Source: Bacteroidota bacterium (GTDB lineage: Bacteria; Bacteroidota; Bacteroidia; Chitinophagales; LD1). From it: a stretch of 64,000 bases of DNA. The DNA lies in the NCBI GenBank assembly GCA_018267385.1, contig JAFDYN010000006.1, positions 310,001-374,000 on the forward strand, given 5' to 3'. Position numbers and translations under genes: made by a program. The notes under the pieces are model-generated. The model made no database searches. It was not told the origin of the DNA and saw nothing but the letters and a program-made list of their open reading frames with translations. Shown here one piece after another: positions 24,844 through 32,657 of the stretch (the first letter of the stretch is position 1; every line of letters starts with the position of its first letter).

Positions 24844-26193
24844 TCAGTCGGCCTTGGTCTGTGGCTCCTTGTAGAAAATGTAGATAACAGCTGCAAAGGC
24901 GCATAGCACGGCTCCTACCACACCGCTCATGCGCAGGCCGAGGTCATGGCCCGGATCTTTGCCCAGTGTGATGAGCATAGCAAATACTGTAATGCCTAGC
25001 GTCTGACCTATCTTCTGGAAAAACGCGCGCATACCAAAGAACATCGCTTCCTCATTAGAGCCTGCGCGATCTCTCTCCTGATGCGCAATATCTGCCACTA
25101 CAGTATTAGGCAATATCTGCAGGAAGGCATTGGGTATGCCGAAAGAAACTACCAGCACCGAGGCCTGAAGGATAGGATGCAGTGGTACATGCCCCAGGAA
25201 GAATATTTCTCCAAATACTAGTGCCGCTACTGCAAAAGATGCGATCATCATCTTCTTGCGGCTATATATCGTCCCTACCTTATTTACAAATCCATAAGAG
25301 ATCATGGTGATCACTACCATGGCCAGCATAAAGGCCGTGCCGAGGCTCTCATCCAGACCGAGCATGGCCCTGATATAATATAACAAGCCAGTACTGATGA
25401 TAGCGATAGCCATAAAATAACTGGCATCAGCCATAGCAAAGATCCTGAAGTTGCGGTTCTTCAGGGCAGCCGTCAGCGACTTGAATGCCCCGCCGGTCGT
25501 ATGCTGCCGGCTATGAAACTCACGCTCCTTGATACCAAATGCCGGTACTGCCATGCAGGCCGCAGCTATAATATTGAGCGCGATGATAGCATACTGATAG
25601 GCCGATAGCCTGTCAGTAGTGATACCCAGGTGCAGGATCAGCCATACGGCAGCCGTAGATGAGGCGCTGACCATAGCACCTGCCATAAATCCTACAGACT
25701 GCGCAGTAGAGAGGTCTACCTTCGCCCGTGCGTCGTGGCCCAGGTCCGCCAGCAGCGCATTGTAAGGTATGGTATAGAGGCCAAAGAAAAAATAAAAGAG
25801 CATCTGCGTCACAGCCAGCCACCATATATTGGCGGCATGATCATGCCTGTACAGGGGTATAAACACCAGCGCACAAAACACGCTGAGAGGCAAAAATGCC
25901 CAGCGCATAAATGGAATACGGCGCCCTAGTTTGCTCTTGCTCTTATCGCTCAAGTTGGCTATGAGCGGATCGAGCACCGCATCGAGTCCGCGACCTGTGA
26001 GCAGTATGATGGATATGATATTGACAAATCCAAACCATACTGTGCCGGGTATGAGGTCGTGCATGCCGGAGTTGGTAGGCGGCAGGTAGATATAGTTTAG
26101 CAGTACGGATATGATATTGAGCCCTATGCTCCAGCCGAAGCATCCGAGTCCATAGATGATCAATATTCTGAGGGGAAGTTTACTTTGCGGCAT
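24844..26193 (-). CDS. MFS symporter of the GPH (sugar:cation) family
   Basis: 449 residues with about 12 membrane segments. GPH/MFS_2 features include LLTGRGLDAVLDPLIANLSDKSKSKLGRRIPFM (about 64-96), the family's loop 2-3 with Asp and Arg, and YTIPYNALLADLGHDARAKV. Such proteins import glycosides, pentosides or hexuronides with Na+ or H+; the Bacteroidota branch is often linked to disaccharide use, but no sugar gene is adjacent here. The alpha-galactosidase at 55.8 kb is too far to be called a partner. Confidence 0.82.
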   Translation of the reverse strand: MPQSKLPLRILIIYGLGCFGWSIGLNIISVLLNYIYLPPTNSGMHDLIPGTVWFGFVNIISIILLTGRGLDAVLDPLIANLSDKSKSKLGRRIPFMRWAFLPLSVFCALVFIPLYRHDHAANIWWLAVTQMLFYFFFGLYTIPYNALLADLGHDARAKVDLSTAQSVGFMAGAMVSASSTAAVWLILHLGITTDRLSAYQYAIIALNIIAAACMAVPAFGIKEREFHSRQHTTGGAFKSLTAALKNRNFRIFAMADASYFMAIAIISTGLLYYIRAMLGLDESLGTAFMLAMVVITMISYGFVNKVGTIYSRKKMMIASFAVAALVFGEIFFLGHVPLHPILQASVLVVSFGIPNAFLQILPNTVVADIAHQERDRAGSNEEAMFFGMRAFFQKIGQTLGITVFAMLITLGKDPGHDLGLRMSGVVGAVLCAFAAVIYIFYKEPQTKAD

Positions 26194-26265
26194 TCATTGT
26201 ATTTACTCCAAATCTCCTGCCATATACATAGCGGAAGATAATAAAGAACGACCAGTATGCGCGTA

Positions 26266-26302
26266 CAATAAAAAAGCGCAACCTCCTTTCAGAGATTGCG
26301 CC
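26266..26302 (-). terminator. Rho-independent terminator of yceI-like gene
   Basis: On the - strand GCGCAA (26301-26296), a 14-nt loop, TTGCGC (26281-26276) and TTTTTT. It is 34 bp after the YceI stop. Confidence 0.75.
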
Positions 26303-26334
26303 TCAAACCCAATTCTACTTAACTATTCTTTAGC

Positions 26335-26862
26335 TTATGCCTGCTTGATCACTTGTACTGTAGCGAGGAGCTTTACCTCGTCAGATACTACTACGCCACC
26401 CGCCTCTGTAGCTGCGTTCCAGGTCAGGCCGTACTCGCTGCGGTTCAGCTTGCCGGTCACCTCAAAGCCCGCCTTGGTTTGTCCATATGGATCCTTGGCA
26501 GTGCCGCCGTATTCCACAGCCAGTTCTACCGGCTTGGTCACGCCATGCAGCGTCAGGTCGCCTTTCAGGATATACTCCCTGTCACCCTTCTTGGAGAAAG
26601 AGGTAGAGGTAAACTCCAGCTTTGGAAAGTTGGCCACGTCAAAAAAGTCTGCTGACTTCAGGTGCGCATCACGCTGCGCCTGATTGGTATCTATACTGTC
26701 TACATTTGCAGAGAAGGTGATCTTAGCATCGCTGAAATCATCTGCGCCGGTCTCAGCCGCACCTTCAAATACATTGAATGAACCGGTCACATTGCTGATC
26801 ACGAGGTGTTTCACTTTGAAAAGTACCTCAGAGTGTGTCGGGTCTATTGTCCACTTTGCCAT
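26335..26862 (-). CDS. YceI family protein
   Basis: 175 residues. The family pattern is complete: KWTIDPTHSEVLFKVKHLVISNVTG (3-27), a middle with IDTNQAQRDAHLKSADFFDVANFPKLEF (57-84), and LKGDLTLHGVTKPVEL (98-113), then FEVTGKLNRSEYGLTWN. YceI proteins form a lipocalin-like barrel that binds an isoprenoid chain. There is no signal peptide, so this member should be cytosolic, unlike the periplasmic E. coli protein. It is a single-gene unit with its own terminator. Confidence 0.92.
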   Translation of the reverse strand: MAKWTIDPTHSEVLFKVKHLVISNVTGSFNVFEGAAETGADDFSDAKITFSANVDSIDTNQAQRDAHLKSADFFDVANFPKLEFTSTSFSKKGDREYILKGDLTLHGVTKPVELAVEYGGTAKDPYGQTKAGFEVTGKLNRSEYGLTWNAATEAGGVVVSDEVKLLATVQVIKQA

Positions 26863-27028
26863 GATGTTTGTGTTTTAGATTTTAGTTTAATTATTGATTG
26901 CGACAGCAAAGGTAAATACAATTAAATGTTTAAACAATTAATTTTCGCATAAAAGTCCGCTCCTTGCTGCCAAATACTTCATTGTAAAGCACAAAGCTAT
27001 AACTATCAGCAACTTAAAATTTCACATT

Positions 27029-27046
27029 ACTATACTAAAGTATAGT
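27029..27046. repeat. Perfect AT-rich palindrome at gene end
   Basis: ACTATACT and AGTATAGT with an AA loop, overlapping the stop codon of the DUF6886 gene. Confidence 0.4.
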
Positions 27047-27562
27047 ATCTCGACCACCCGCATTCCTCATTCTGATGCATGAAAACCGTAAAGAGGAACG
27101 GCTTACCTCCTCTGCCACTGACCATAGATCAGCTACAAACTCTACCTGTACTCCACGTGCGGCTAATGCGCCTAAAGGGTGAGAAATGGCTGTCACACTG
27201 AGGGGCTGCACTACCTGATAGGAGACATAGTAACCTGCACTAGCATCCAGCAGTTCAAAACCTTCTGAGGGCAGCTCATAGCAGTAAAGCACGGTCTCCC
27301 TTAGCGCGGGCCGCCATCCTGCCTCCACCGCCATGACAATGGGCGACTGCCCCAGAAAATCCATCCGGTCCCTCTCGCTGGTATCGGGTCCTGCCATATA
27401 GCACACCCGCGGACAGTCTCTCGGCGTGAGGTATAGATGCAGCATTTCCTCAGAGATGGCAAAGACCACATCGCCCCGCAAACTGCTGTACCGCTGTGGT
27501 GACGGGCGCGGTTCAAAGCACTCTATACCAGGCTCCTCACTGATATGGTACAATCGGATCAT
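27035..27562 (-). CDS. DUF6886 family protein
   Basis: 175 residues. The start MIRLYHISEEPGIECFEPRPSP and the block DVVFAISEEMLHLYLTPRDCPRVCYMAGPDTS match the DUF6886 pattern as I remember it; the function is not known. The ATG at 27562 gives the proper beginning; the frame continues open upstream to 27700 without homology and crosses the divergent M23 gene. The stop lies inside the 18-bp palindrome ACTATACTaaAGTATAGT (27029-27046), which may act in termination. Confidence 0.75.
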   Translation of the reverse strand: MIRLYHISEEPGIECFEPRPSPQRYSSLRGDVVFAISEEMLHLYLTPRDCPRVCYMAGPDTSERDRMDFLGQSPIVMAVEAGWRPALRETVLYCYELPSEGFELLDASAGYYVSYQVVQPLSVTAISHPLGALAARGVQVEFVADLWSVAEEVSRSSLRFSCIRMRNAGGRDTIL

Positions 27563-27653
27563 CCTGTATAGATAGTTAATTGTCGAAACAAACTCACCCG
27601 ACAGCCGTATGAAAGTATGGCTCCCCGGCCGATCCTTTATCAAAACACCCCAA

Positions 27654-29072
27654 ATGAAGATAGCAGCTACTACCATCTGCGCAGCGCTATGCTGTGCCAT
27701 ATCGATGAGTATCCATGCTCAGCCCACGCTCATATCGCAGCAGTCTCCCATTCTCAATGACGCCTCGCATCCATGTATCAGTGATGCCATGTACCAGATC
27801 ATAGAGCAGCGCTGCTCTACCAATGTACATGCACTAGGCCTCGACCACCTGGGCAGCCAGCGCAATAATCCTGTGGCGCTCAACTGGCCGCTGCGCATGG
27901 CCAACGGTCTCAGTGATAACAGCTACTACATCATCTCTGCATACGTAGATCAGGACCAGAGCTCCGGCAGCTACAAAGATTGGAACTGCGGCGCCAATAC
28001 CTATGACACTCACCGTGGCACTGATATATGCACCTACCCGTATCCCTTCTATAAAATGGATAACAATCAAGTGGAGGTCGTAGCTGCGGCTGCGGGTATC
28101 ATCATTGACAAGCATGATGGCGAGTTTGACAAGAACTGCGTACACTCCAATGCGCAGGCAAACTATATAGTGATAGAACACGCAGACGGTACTTTTGCCA
28201 ACTACTTTCACATGAAGAAAAACTCACTCACATCTAAGAATATAGGCGAGAGTGTAGCGGTAGGCGAATACCTGGGTGTAGTAGGCAGCTCCGGCGATGC
28301 CAATGGTCCACACCTGCACTTTGAGGTCCGCACCGCCAACTCCGCGAGCGCATACAAAGATCCATTTGCCGGTGGCTGCAATTCACTGAATACGACCTCA
28401 TGGTGGGCTACTCAGAAGCCATATACAGAGCCGGCAGTGCTCAAGGCTCAGATCGGTAACGTAGATCCAGTACTCGCCTCCTGCCCCAACACTGAAACTC
28501 CAAACGAAAGCCCCTGCCTGCAGCCTGGCAGCGATGCGCGCATCTATGTCTTCCTGCGCGATGAGACACAAGGTATGGTGGTCAATATCAAGATCAAAGA
28601 CTCTACGGGACACGCCGTACTGAGCTGGCCACTGACTTCTGCGCAGACGCAACTAGCCTCCATCTATGGCTGGCAGCAGCATCTGCCTACTCAGCAAGGG
28701 TCCTATACACTGGAGGCCAGCTACAACAATACGACATCCGTCAGCTCCTTTGAGATCACTACAGCTCAGTGCCGTATAGCCTCCGGCAGTACTGGTATAG
28801 AAGAAGCAGATAATGCCAATGCGATCAACGTATATCCTAATCCCACATCAGGGCGCATCAATATCTCCTCTACCGGTCTGGCAGCGGGCACATATAATGT
28901 GATGCTGCATGATATGTTGGGCCAGGAGGTGATGCAGGATGACATGATCGTGTCTGGCGCTACAGCGGAGAAAACTATGTCCGTCTCAGGCCTTATGGAC
29001 GGCATCTACCTTCTCTCCATCCGGGGCAATGGCACCACACTCACACGCAAGATCCAAAAGGCTACTTTCTAA
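27654..29072 (+). CDS. T9SS-secreted M23 (LytM-type) metallopeptidase
   Basis: 472 residues with a signal peptide (1-22, cleavage after SIHA). The LytM/peptidase M23 domain (about 100-220) has the zinc ligands of the family: THRGTDICTYP (H..D, about 119-129) and GPHLHFEV (HxH), with a long VVAAAAGIII strand between. The C-terminal sorting domain (about 396-472: INVYPNPTSGRINISSTGL, VMLHDMLGQEVMQ, GLMDGIYLLSIRG) directs T9SS export. It likely cleaves peptidoglycan crosslinks or surface peptides outside the cell. I start at the ATG at 27654, which begins the signal peptide. The stop overlaps that of the convergent sigma gene by 4 bp. Confidence 0.88.
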   Translation: MKIAATTICAALCCAISMSIHAQPTLISQQSPILNDASHPCISDAMYQIIEQRCSTNVHALGLDHLGSQRNNPVALNWPLRMANGLSDNSYYIISAYVDQDQSSGSYKDWNCGANTYDTHRGTDICTYPYPFYKMDNNQVEVVAAAAGIIIDKHDGEFDKNCVHSNAQANYIVIEHADGTFANYFHMKKNSLTSKNIGESVAVGEYLGVVGSSGDANGPHLHFEVRTANSASAYKDPFAGGCNSLNTTSWWATQKPYTEPAVLKAQIGNVDPVLASCPNTETPNESPCLQPGSDARIYVFLRDETQGMVVNIKIKDSTGHAVLSWPLTSAQTQLASIYGWQQHLPTQQGSYTLEASYNNTTSVSSFEITTAQCRIASGSTGIEEADNANAINVYPNPTSGRINISSTGLAAGTYNVMLHDMLGQEVMQDDMIVSGATAEKTMSVSGLMDGIYLLSIRGNGTTLTRKIQKATF

Positions 29073-30298
29073 GAAAGGCGATCCAACTTCTGCCGGATAG
29101 ACCTGCGGTCTGCCCGTGTCACTGCCAGTGAGAGCGCTTTATCCAGATATGATCTTGCCTTCGCTTGATCCTGATCGGCATATAGCTCACCCAGCAGCGT
29201 GTAGTAATATGGGTTAGTGGTCAATTGAAGTTTTTCCGCCTCAGTGATCGCTTCCTCTTTGCTTCGTGCCTTGGCCAGCGCAAAGGTCCTGTTTAGCGCC
29301 GCTACGGGTGAGTATTGTATCTGCAAAAGGATATTGTAGAGTTGCAATATGTTTTCCCACTTCTCAGGGGTATCCTCCTTAATGGTATGCCAGTAGGCAA
29401 TACCGGCTTCCACATGGTACCTGCTGAGCCTTTCACCACGTGAGGCAGCGTTGATATAGCCGACACCGCGCGCTATGAGCTGCTGGTCCCACAGGCTCTC
29501 ATCCTGATCTGCATAGAGCACCATATCTCCCTCGCTATCCCTGCGTGCCGCAAACCGCGATGCATGAAAACACATCAGTGCGAGCAGCGCATTCACCGCG
29601 GGGATATTGGTCTGCTCACTCTCTGTGAGTAGTGATGCCAGCCGTATGGCCTCACGGCACAAGTCCTCCCGTATCATCTCATCATGGGTCTCAGAGTAGT
29701 AGCCTTCGTTGAATAGCAGGTAGAGCGTGGTCAGTACGGTATCGAGGCGCTGCTCTATCTCCGCAGCCGGCGGCAGGTCAATGATGATGCCTTCATCGCG
29801 CAGCCTCTCCTTAGCTCGGTGCAGCCGCTTATTGATGGTTTCCTTATTGCTCAGCAGTGCGTGGGCTATCTCGTCTATGCCCAGCCCGCAGAGCACGCGC
29901 AGTGCGAGGCCGATCTGAGCCTCCTGCGGTATAGCCGGATGGCAGATAGCAAAGAGCATCCTGAGCTGGCTGTCTTTGATATTGCCGGGAGAGAGATCGA
30001 TGTCCTGAGCATTTACGGCTTCCTCACCGCGCCGCAGCTCCGGTACTATCTTCTTCTGAAAGTTTGTATCACGCGCCAGGTAGTTCTTTGCCTTATTGGC
30101 GGCTACGGTGTAGAGCCAGCCGGTAGGATTGTCAGGTATTCCCTTGTAGGGCCAGGTCTCCATAGCAGCCAGAAAAGTCTCTCCTGCTATGTCCTCTGCT
30201 ACCTCTATATGCGCTATACCAAAGCGCCACGCCAGTACGGACGTGATCCGCCCAAACTCGGTACGAAACAAATGAGGTATAAGCGCAGACTGATCCAT
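29069..30298 (-). CDS. ECF42-type RNA polymerase sigma factor with DUF6596/TPR extension
   Basis: 409 residues. The sigma2 region has WRFGIAHIEVAEDIAGETFLAAMETWPYKG, the sigma4 region LALRVLCGLGIDEIAHALLSNKETINKRLHRAKERLRDEG; then a long C-terminal extension (about 180-409) with NEGYYSETHDEMIREDLCREAIRLASLL and TPR-like repeats ending in a Lys/Arg-rich tail. This architecture defines ECF group 42, which lacks a classical anti-sigma factor and is usually linked to DGPF/YCII proteins. Two such genes lie directly upstream in the same orientation. The start is 46 bp after the preceding stop, with a GC-rich hairpin between. Confidence 0.9.
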   Translation of the reverse strand: MDQSALIPHLFRTEFGRITSVLAWRFGIAHIEVAEDIAGETFLAAMETWPYKGIPDNPTGWLYTVAANKAKNYLARDTNFQKKIVPELRRGEEAVNAQDIDLSPGNIKDSQLRMLFAICHPAIPQEAQIGLALRVLCGLGIDEIAHALLSNKETINKRLHRAKERLRDEGIIIDLPPAAEIEQRLDTVLTTLYLLFNEGYYSETHDEMIREDLCREAIRLASLLTESEQTNIPAVNALLALMCFHASRFAARRDSEGDMVLYADQDESLWDQQLIARGVGYINAASRGERLSRYHVEAGIAYWHTIKEDTPEKWENILQLYNILLQIQYSPVAALNRTFALAKARSKEEAITEAEKLQLTTNPYYYTLLGELYADQDQAKARSYLDKALSLAVTRADRRSIRQKLDRLS

Positions 30299-30307
30299 AT
30301 ATGAAAG

Positions 30308-30330
30308 GGGACAGCCCGGCCGGCTGTCCC
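30308..30330. promoter_or_regulatory. Hairpin before the sigma factor start
   Basis: GGGACAGCC (30308-30316) and GGCTGTCCC (30322-30330) form a perfect 9-bp stem with a 5-nt loop. In the transcript it ends 9 nt before the sigma start codon; no T-tract follows, so translation control or RNA stability is more likely than termination. Confidence 0.45.
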
Positions 30331-30343
30331 ACGAGTTAGTTTA

Positions 30344-30685
30344 TTACATACCTGCCTGCTCGCGTATCTCTACACTGCCGCCCATGTTCAGTACCGGGCA
30401 TCCGGCTGCCATTTGCAGCGCCTCGTCGTAGTCTGCAGCTTTCACCAGGGAGTAGCCACCGAGCACCTCCTTGATATCTGTGAAAGGTCCATTGGTCACT
30501 ACATTGCCTGACCGCAAAACACGGCCTGTAGCCTCTAGCCTGCTGCCGCGGCTCACGAGCTGGCCCTTTGCGGCTATACCGCCTATCCAGTCCATCCATA
30601 GCTGCATGACCTGAGCGGCCTGCTCCTCGGTGCGGTTAGGTATTGTATTCATGTCCATTCTGTATAGCAATAAGTATTCTTTCAT
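30344..30685 (-). CDS. DGPF/YCII-domain protein
   Basis: 113 residues, ferredoxin-like YCII/DGPF fold. The signature region is VVTNGPFTDIKEVLGGYSLVKAADYDEAL (about 62-90), where the family Asp-Gly-Pro-Phe is written Asn-Gly-Pro-Phe. Helix WMDWIGGIAAKGQLVSRGSRL (30-50) precedes it. DGPF proteins are the standard partners of ECF42 sigma factors, perhaps as targets or sensors; the chemistry is unknown. It is the middle gene of a three-gene unit. Confidence 0.87.
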   Translation of the reverse strand: MKEYLLLYRMDMNTIPNRTEEQAAQVMQLWMDWIGGIAAKGQLVSRGSRLEATGRVLRSGNVVTNGPFTDIKEVLGGYSLVKAADYDEALQMAAGCPVLNMGGSVEIREQAGM

Positions 30686-30733
30686 TGTCTTAGTGTTTGA
30701 TAGTTTGATAAAAATGATTTCCCGTTCTCAAAG

Positions 30734-31087
30734 TCAATGCACGCCATCACGGCTGGCTACGCGGCGCACCTCTACGGTGTTGCCCTCGCCCTGTAGCACC
30801 GGGCTTCCTTTGGCAAACTCCACGGCCTCATCTATAGATGCTGCCCGCACGATCACATAGCCCCCTATCGTTTCCTTGATATCGCCAAATGGCCCATTGG
30901 TCACGACGCCCTGATGACCTACTACGCGCGCCTCATCAAAGGGGAGGCCGTTGCCCTGTACGAACTTATTCTGGGCTGCTATGCCGCCTATCCAGTCCAT
31001 GGTCTGCTTCATCCAGACCTGCATCTGCTCGGGGCTGGCTATCTTGCTGCCATCCTGATGCCGGAAGATCAAAATGTACTGCTCCAT
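30734..31087 (-). CDS. DGPF/YCII-domain protein
   Basis: 117 residues, paralogous to the neighbouring DGPF protein. It begins EQYILIFRHQDGSK and carries WIGGIAAQNKFVQGNGLPF and VVTNGPFGDIKETIGGYVIV, followed by IDEAVEFAKGSPVLQGEGN. It is first in the DGPF-DGPF-ECF42 unit (49-bp gap to the next gene). Two divergent copies may form a heterodimer, as YCII-fold proteins dimerise. Confidence 0.87.
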   Translation of the reverse strand: MEQYILIFRHQDGSKIASPEQMQVWMKQTMDWIGGIAAQNKFVQGNGLPFDEARVVGHQGVVTNGPFGDIKETIGGYVIVRAASIDEAVEFAKGSPVLQGEGNTVEVRRVASRDGVH

Positions 31088-31179
31088 ACTTGTTTGGTTT
31101 TAATGGTGAATGAATATCGAATACATACCCATAACAAACAAGCCGGACAGGATTGGACAAGCTGAAAGAAAGAAAAGTG

Positions 31180-32547
31180 CTATCTCCGCTCCGCTATCAT
31201 CTGCATGCCATTCTTGGGGCGCAGCGTGACGAGCGGCTCCTGCTCTACCTCAAAGCCCTCGCGCAAACGGAACCGGAACCGGCGGTAGAGCGTGATCAGG
31301 ATGATCTGCATCTCCAGCATCGCAAAGTTGTTACCTATGCAGAGCCGCGGTCCGCCACCAAACGGCATATAGACATAGCGGTCTATAGAGTTGCGTTTCT
31401 CCGGGGCGAAACGCTCCGGCATAAACTTCTCCGGCTGGTCCCAATACTTAGGACTGTGGTGCAGGTATATGATCGGTACTACCACATTGGTCTGCGGTGC
31501 GATGTAGTACCCTCCTATCTCATCTGCCTCTATGGCGCGGCGCCCTACTATCCATACCGGTGGGTGCACGCGCATGCTCTCATCTATCACCTGCCTCACA
31601 TACTGAAATTCATTCACCGTGGTGAAATCGACCTTCACGCCGCTATCCAGTTTCTGGTCTATCTCAGCTATCATCCTGGCCTCGGCCTCGGGGTGCTGCG
31701 AGAGCAGGTAGAGTGTCCAGGTCAGTGCATTAGATGATGTTTCATTGCCGGCCAGGAAGATCGTCATCACCTCATCGCGCAGTTGCTTATTGTCCATGCC
31801 TATGCCCGTCTCTTCATCCTGCGCATCTATGAGCATAGACAGCAGGTCATCTTTAGATACCCCCTCCCTGCGGCGCTCGTCTATGATCTCGTAGATTACT
31901 TTGTCCAGCAGTTCTATTGACTTGCGTGCTTTTCTATTAAACGGTGTAGGTATGGTCTCCGGCAGGCGAAATGGCTGATGCAGCCGCTCCACGGTATGCT
32001 CATTCAGATAGGTGATCTGGTCTCCCACTATCTGGGCCTTATCCTCCACACCCTTGCTGAATATAGCCTTAGAGATCACATCCAGTGTGAGTGCCGTCAT
32101 CTCGGGCAGCACATCAAAGGCCTCTCCCCCGGCGGCATGTGCATCTATCCTATCCACCCAATGCTCCGAGCGCTCCACCATCATAGCCGTCAGCTCCTCC
32201 AGTTTTTTCTTGTGAAAGGCCGGTTGTATCAGCTTGCGCTGTTGCTTCCAGAAGTCGCCCTCGCTCGTCAGCAGGCCATTGCCCAGCAGGGGCTTCAGCA
32301 TATCATAGGCCAGGCTCTTGGTGTAGTTCTTGTTATTATCCAGCAGCACATAGCGCGCATAGGTGGGGTCAGCTACCACTACACCCCTATGAAAAGGGAT
32401 AGCCAGGCTAAAGATGTTCCCATACTTGCTTATGAAATCTTTGACCATGCCTATGGCATCCTCGCGCATCATATTCACATGGCCTACCAGCCAGTGCTTT
32501 TCTTTGGGGGTAGGTGGCGCCTTGCGAGTGGTGGTGGTTTCAGACAT
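31180..32547 (-). CDS. Cytochrome P450
   Basis: 455 residues, soluble (no membrane anchor at the N-terminus). The diagnostic motifs are complete: WKQQRK in helix C (100-105), I-helix FLAGNETSSN (264-273), ExxR in ESMR (323-326), the PERF motif (377-380) and the heme loop FGGGPRLCIG (396-405) with Cys403 as iron ligand. It resembles fatty-acid/CYP4-CYP102-like P450s, but the substrate is unknown and no dedicated ferredoxin or reductase gene is adjacent. An inverted repeat sits over the likely promoter, so expression may be repressor-controlled. Confidence 0.93.
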   Translation of the reverse strand: MSETTTTRKAPPTPKEKHWLVGHVNMMREDAIGMVKDFISKYGNIFSLAIPFHRGVVVADPTYARYVLLDNNKNYTKSLAYDMLKPLLGNGLLTSEGDFWKQQRKLIQPAFHKKKLEELTAMMVERSEHWVDRIDAHAAGGEAFDVLPEMTALTLDVISKAIFSKGVEDKAQIVGDQITYLNEHTVERLHQPFRLPETIPTPFNRKARKSIELLDKVIYEIIDERRREGVSKDDLLSMLIDAQDEETGIGMDNKQLRDEVMTIFLAGNETSSNALTWTLYLLSQHPEAEARMIAEIDQKLDSGVKVDFTTVNEFQYVRQVIDESMRVHPPVWIVGRRAIEADEIGGYYIAPQTNVVVPIIYLHHSPKYWDQPEKFMPERFAPEKRNSIDRYVYMPFGGGPRLCIGNNFAMLEMQIILITLYRRFRFRLREGFEVEQEPLVTLRPKNGMQMIAERR

Positions 32548-32568
32548 CTTGTATTGGTTATTTCTCTA

Positions 32569-32603
32569 TAAAAGTATGAAATAGGATATCTCTTTCTATC
32601 CTA
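32569..32603 (-). promoter_or_regulatory. Candidate P450 promoter with overlapping inverted-repeat operator
   Basis: On the - strand TACTTTTA (32576-32569, 7 of 8 matches to TAnnTTTG) precedes the P450 start by 21 bp. Directly upstream, TAGGATA (32582-32588) and TATCCTA (32597-32603) form a perfect 7-bp inverted repeat with an 8-bp spacer that would cover the -33/-7 spacer. Confidence 0.5.
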
Positions 32604-32657
32604 AATAGATAAACCTCAGGCCAACTCAGCGAAAAGCCTCTTTTTAGCAATGGGATC

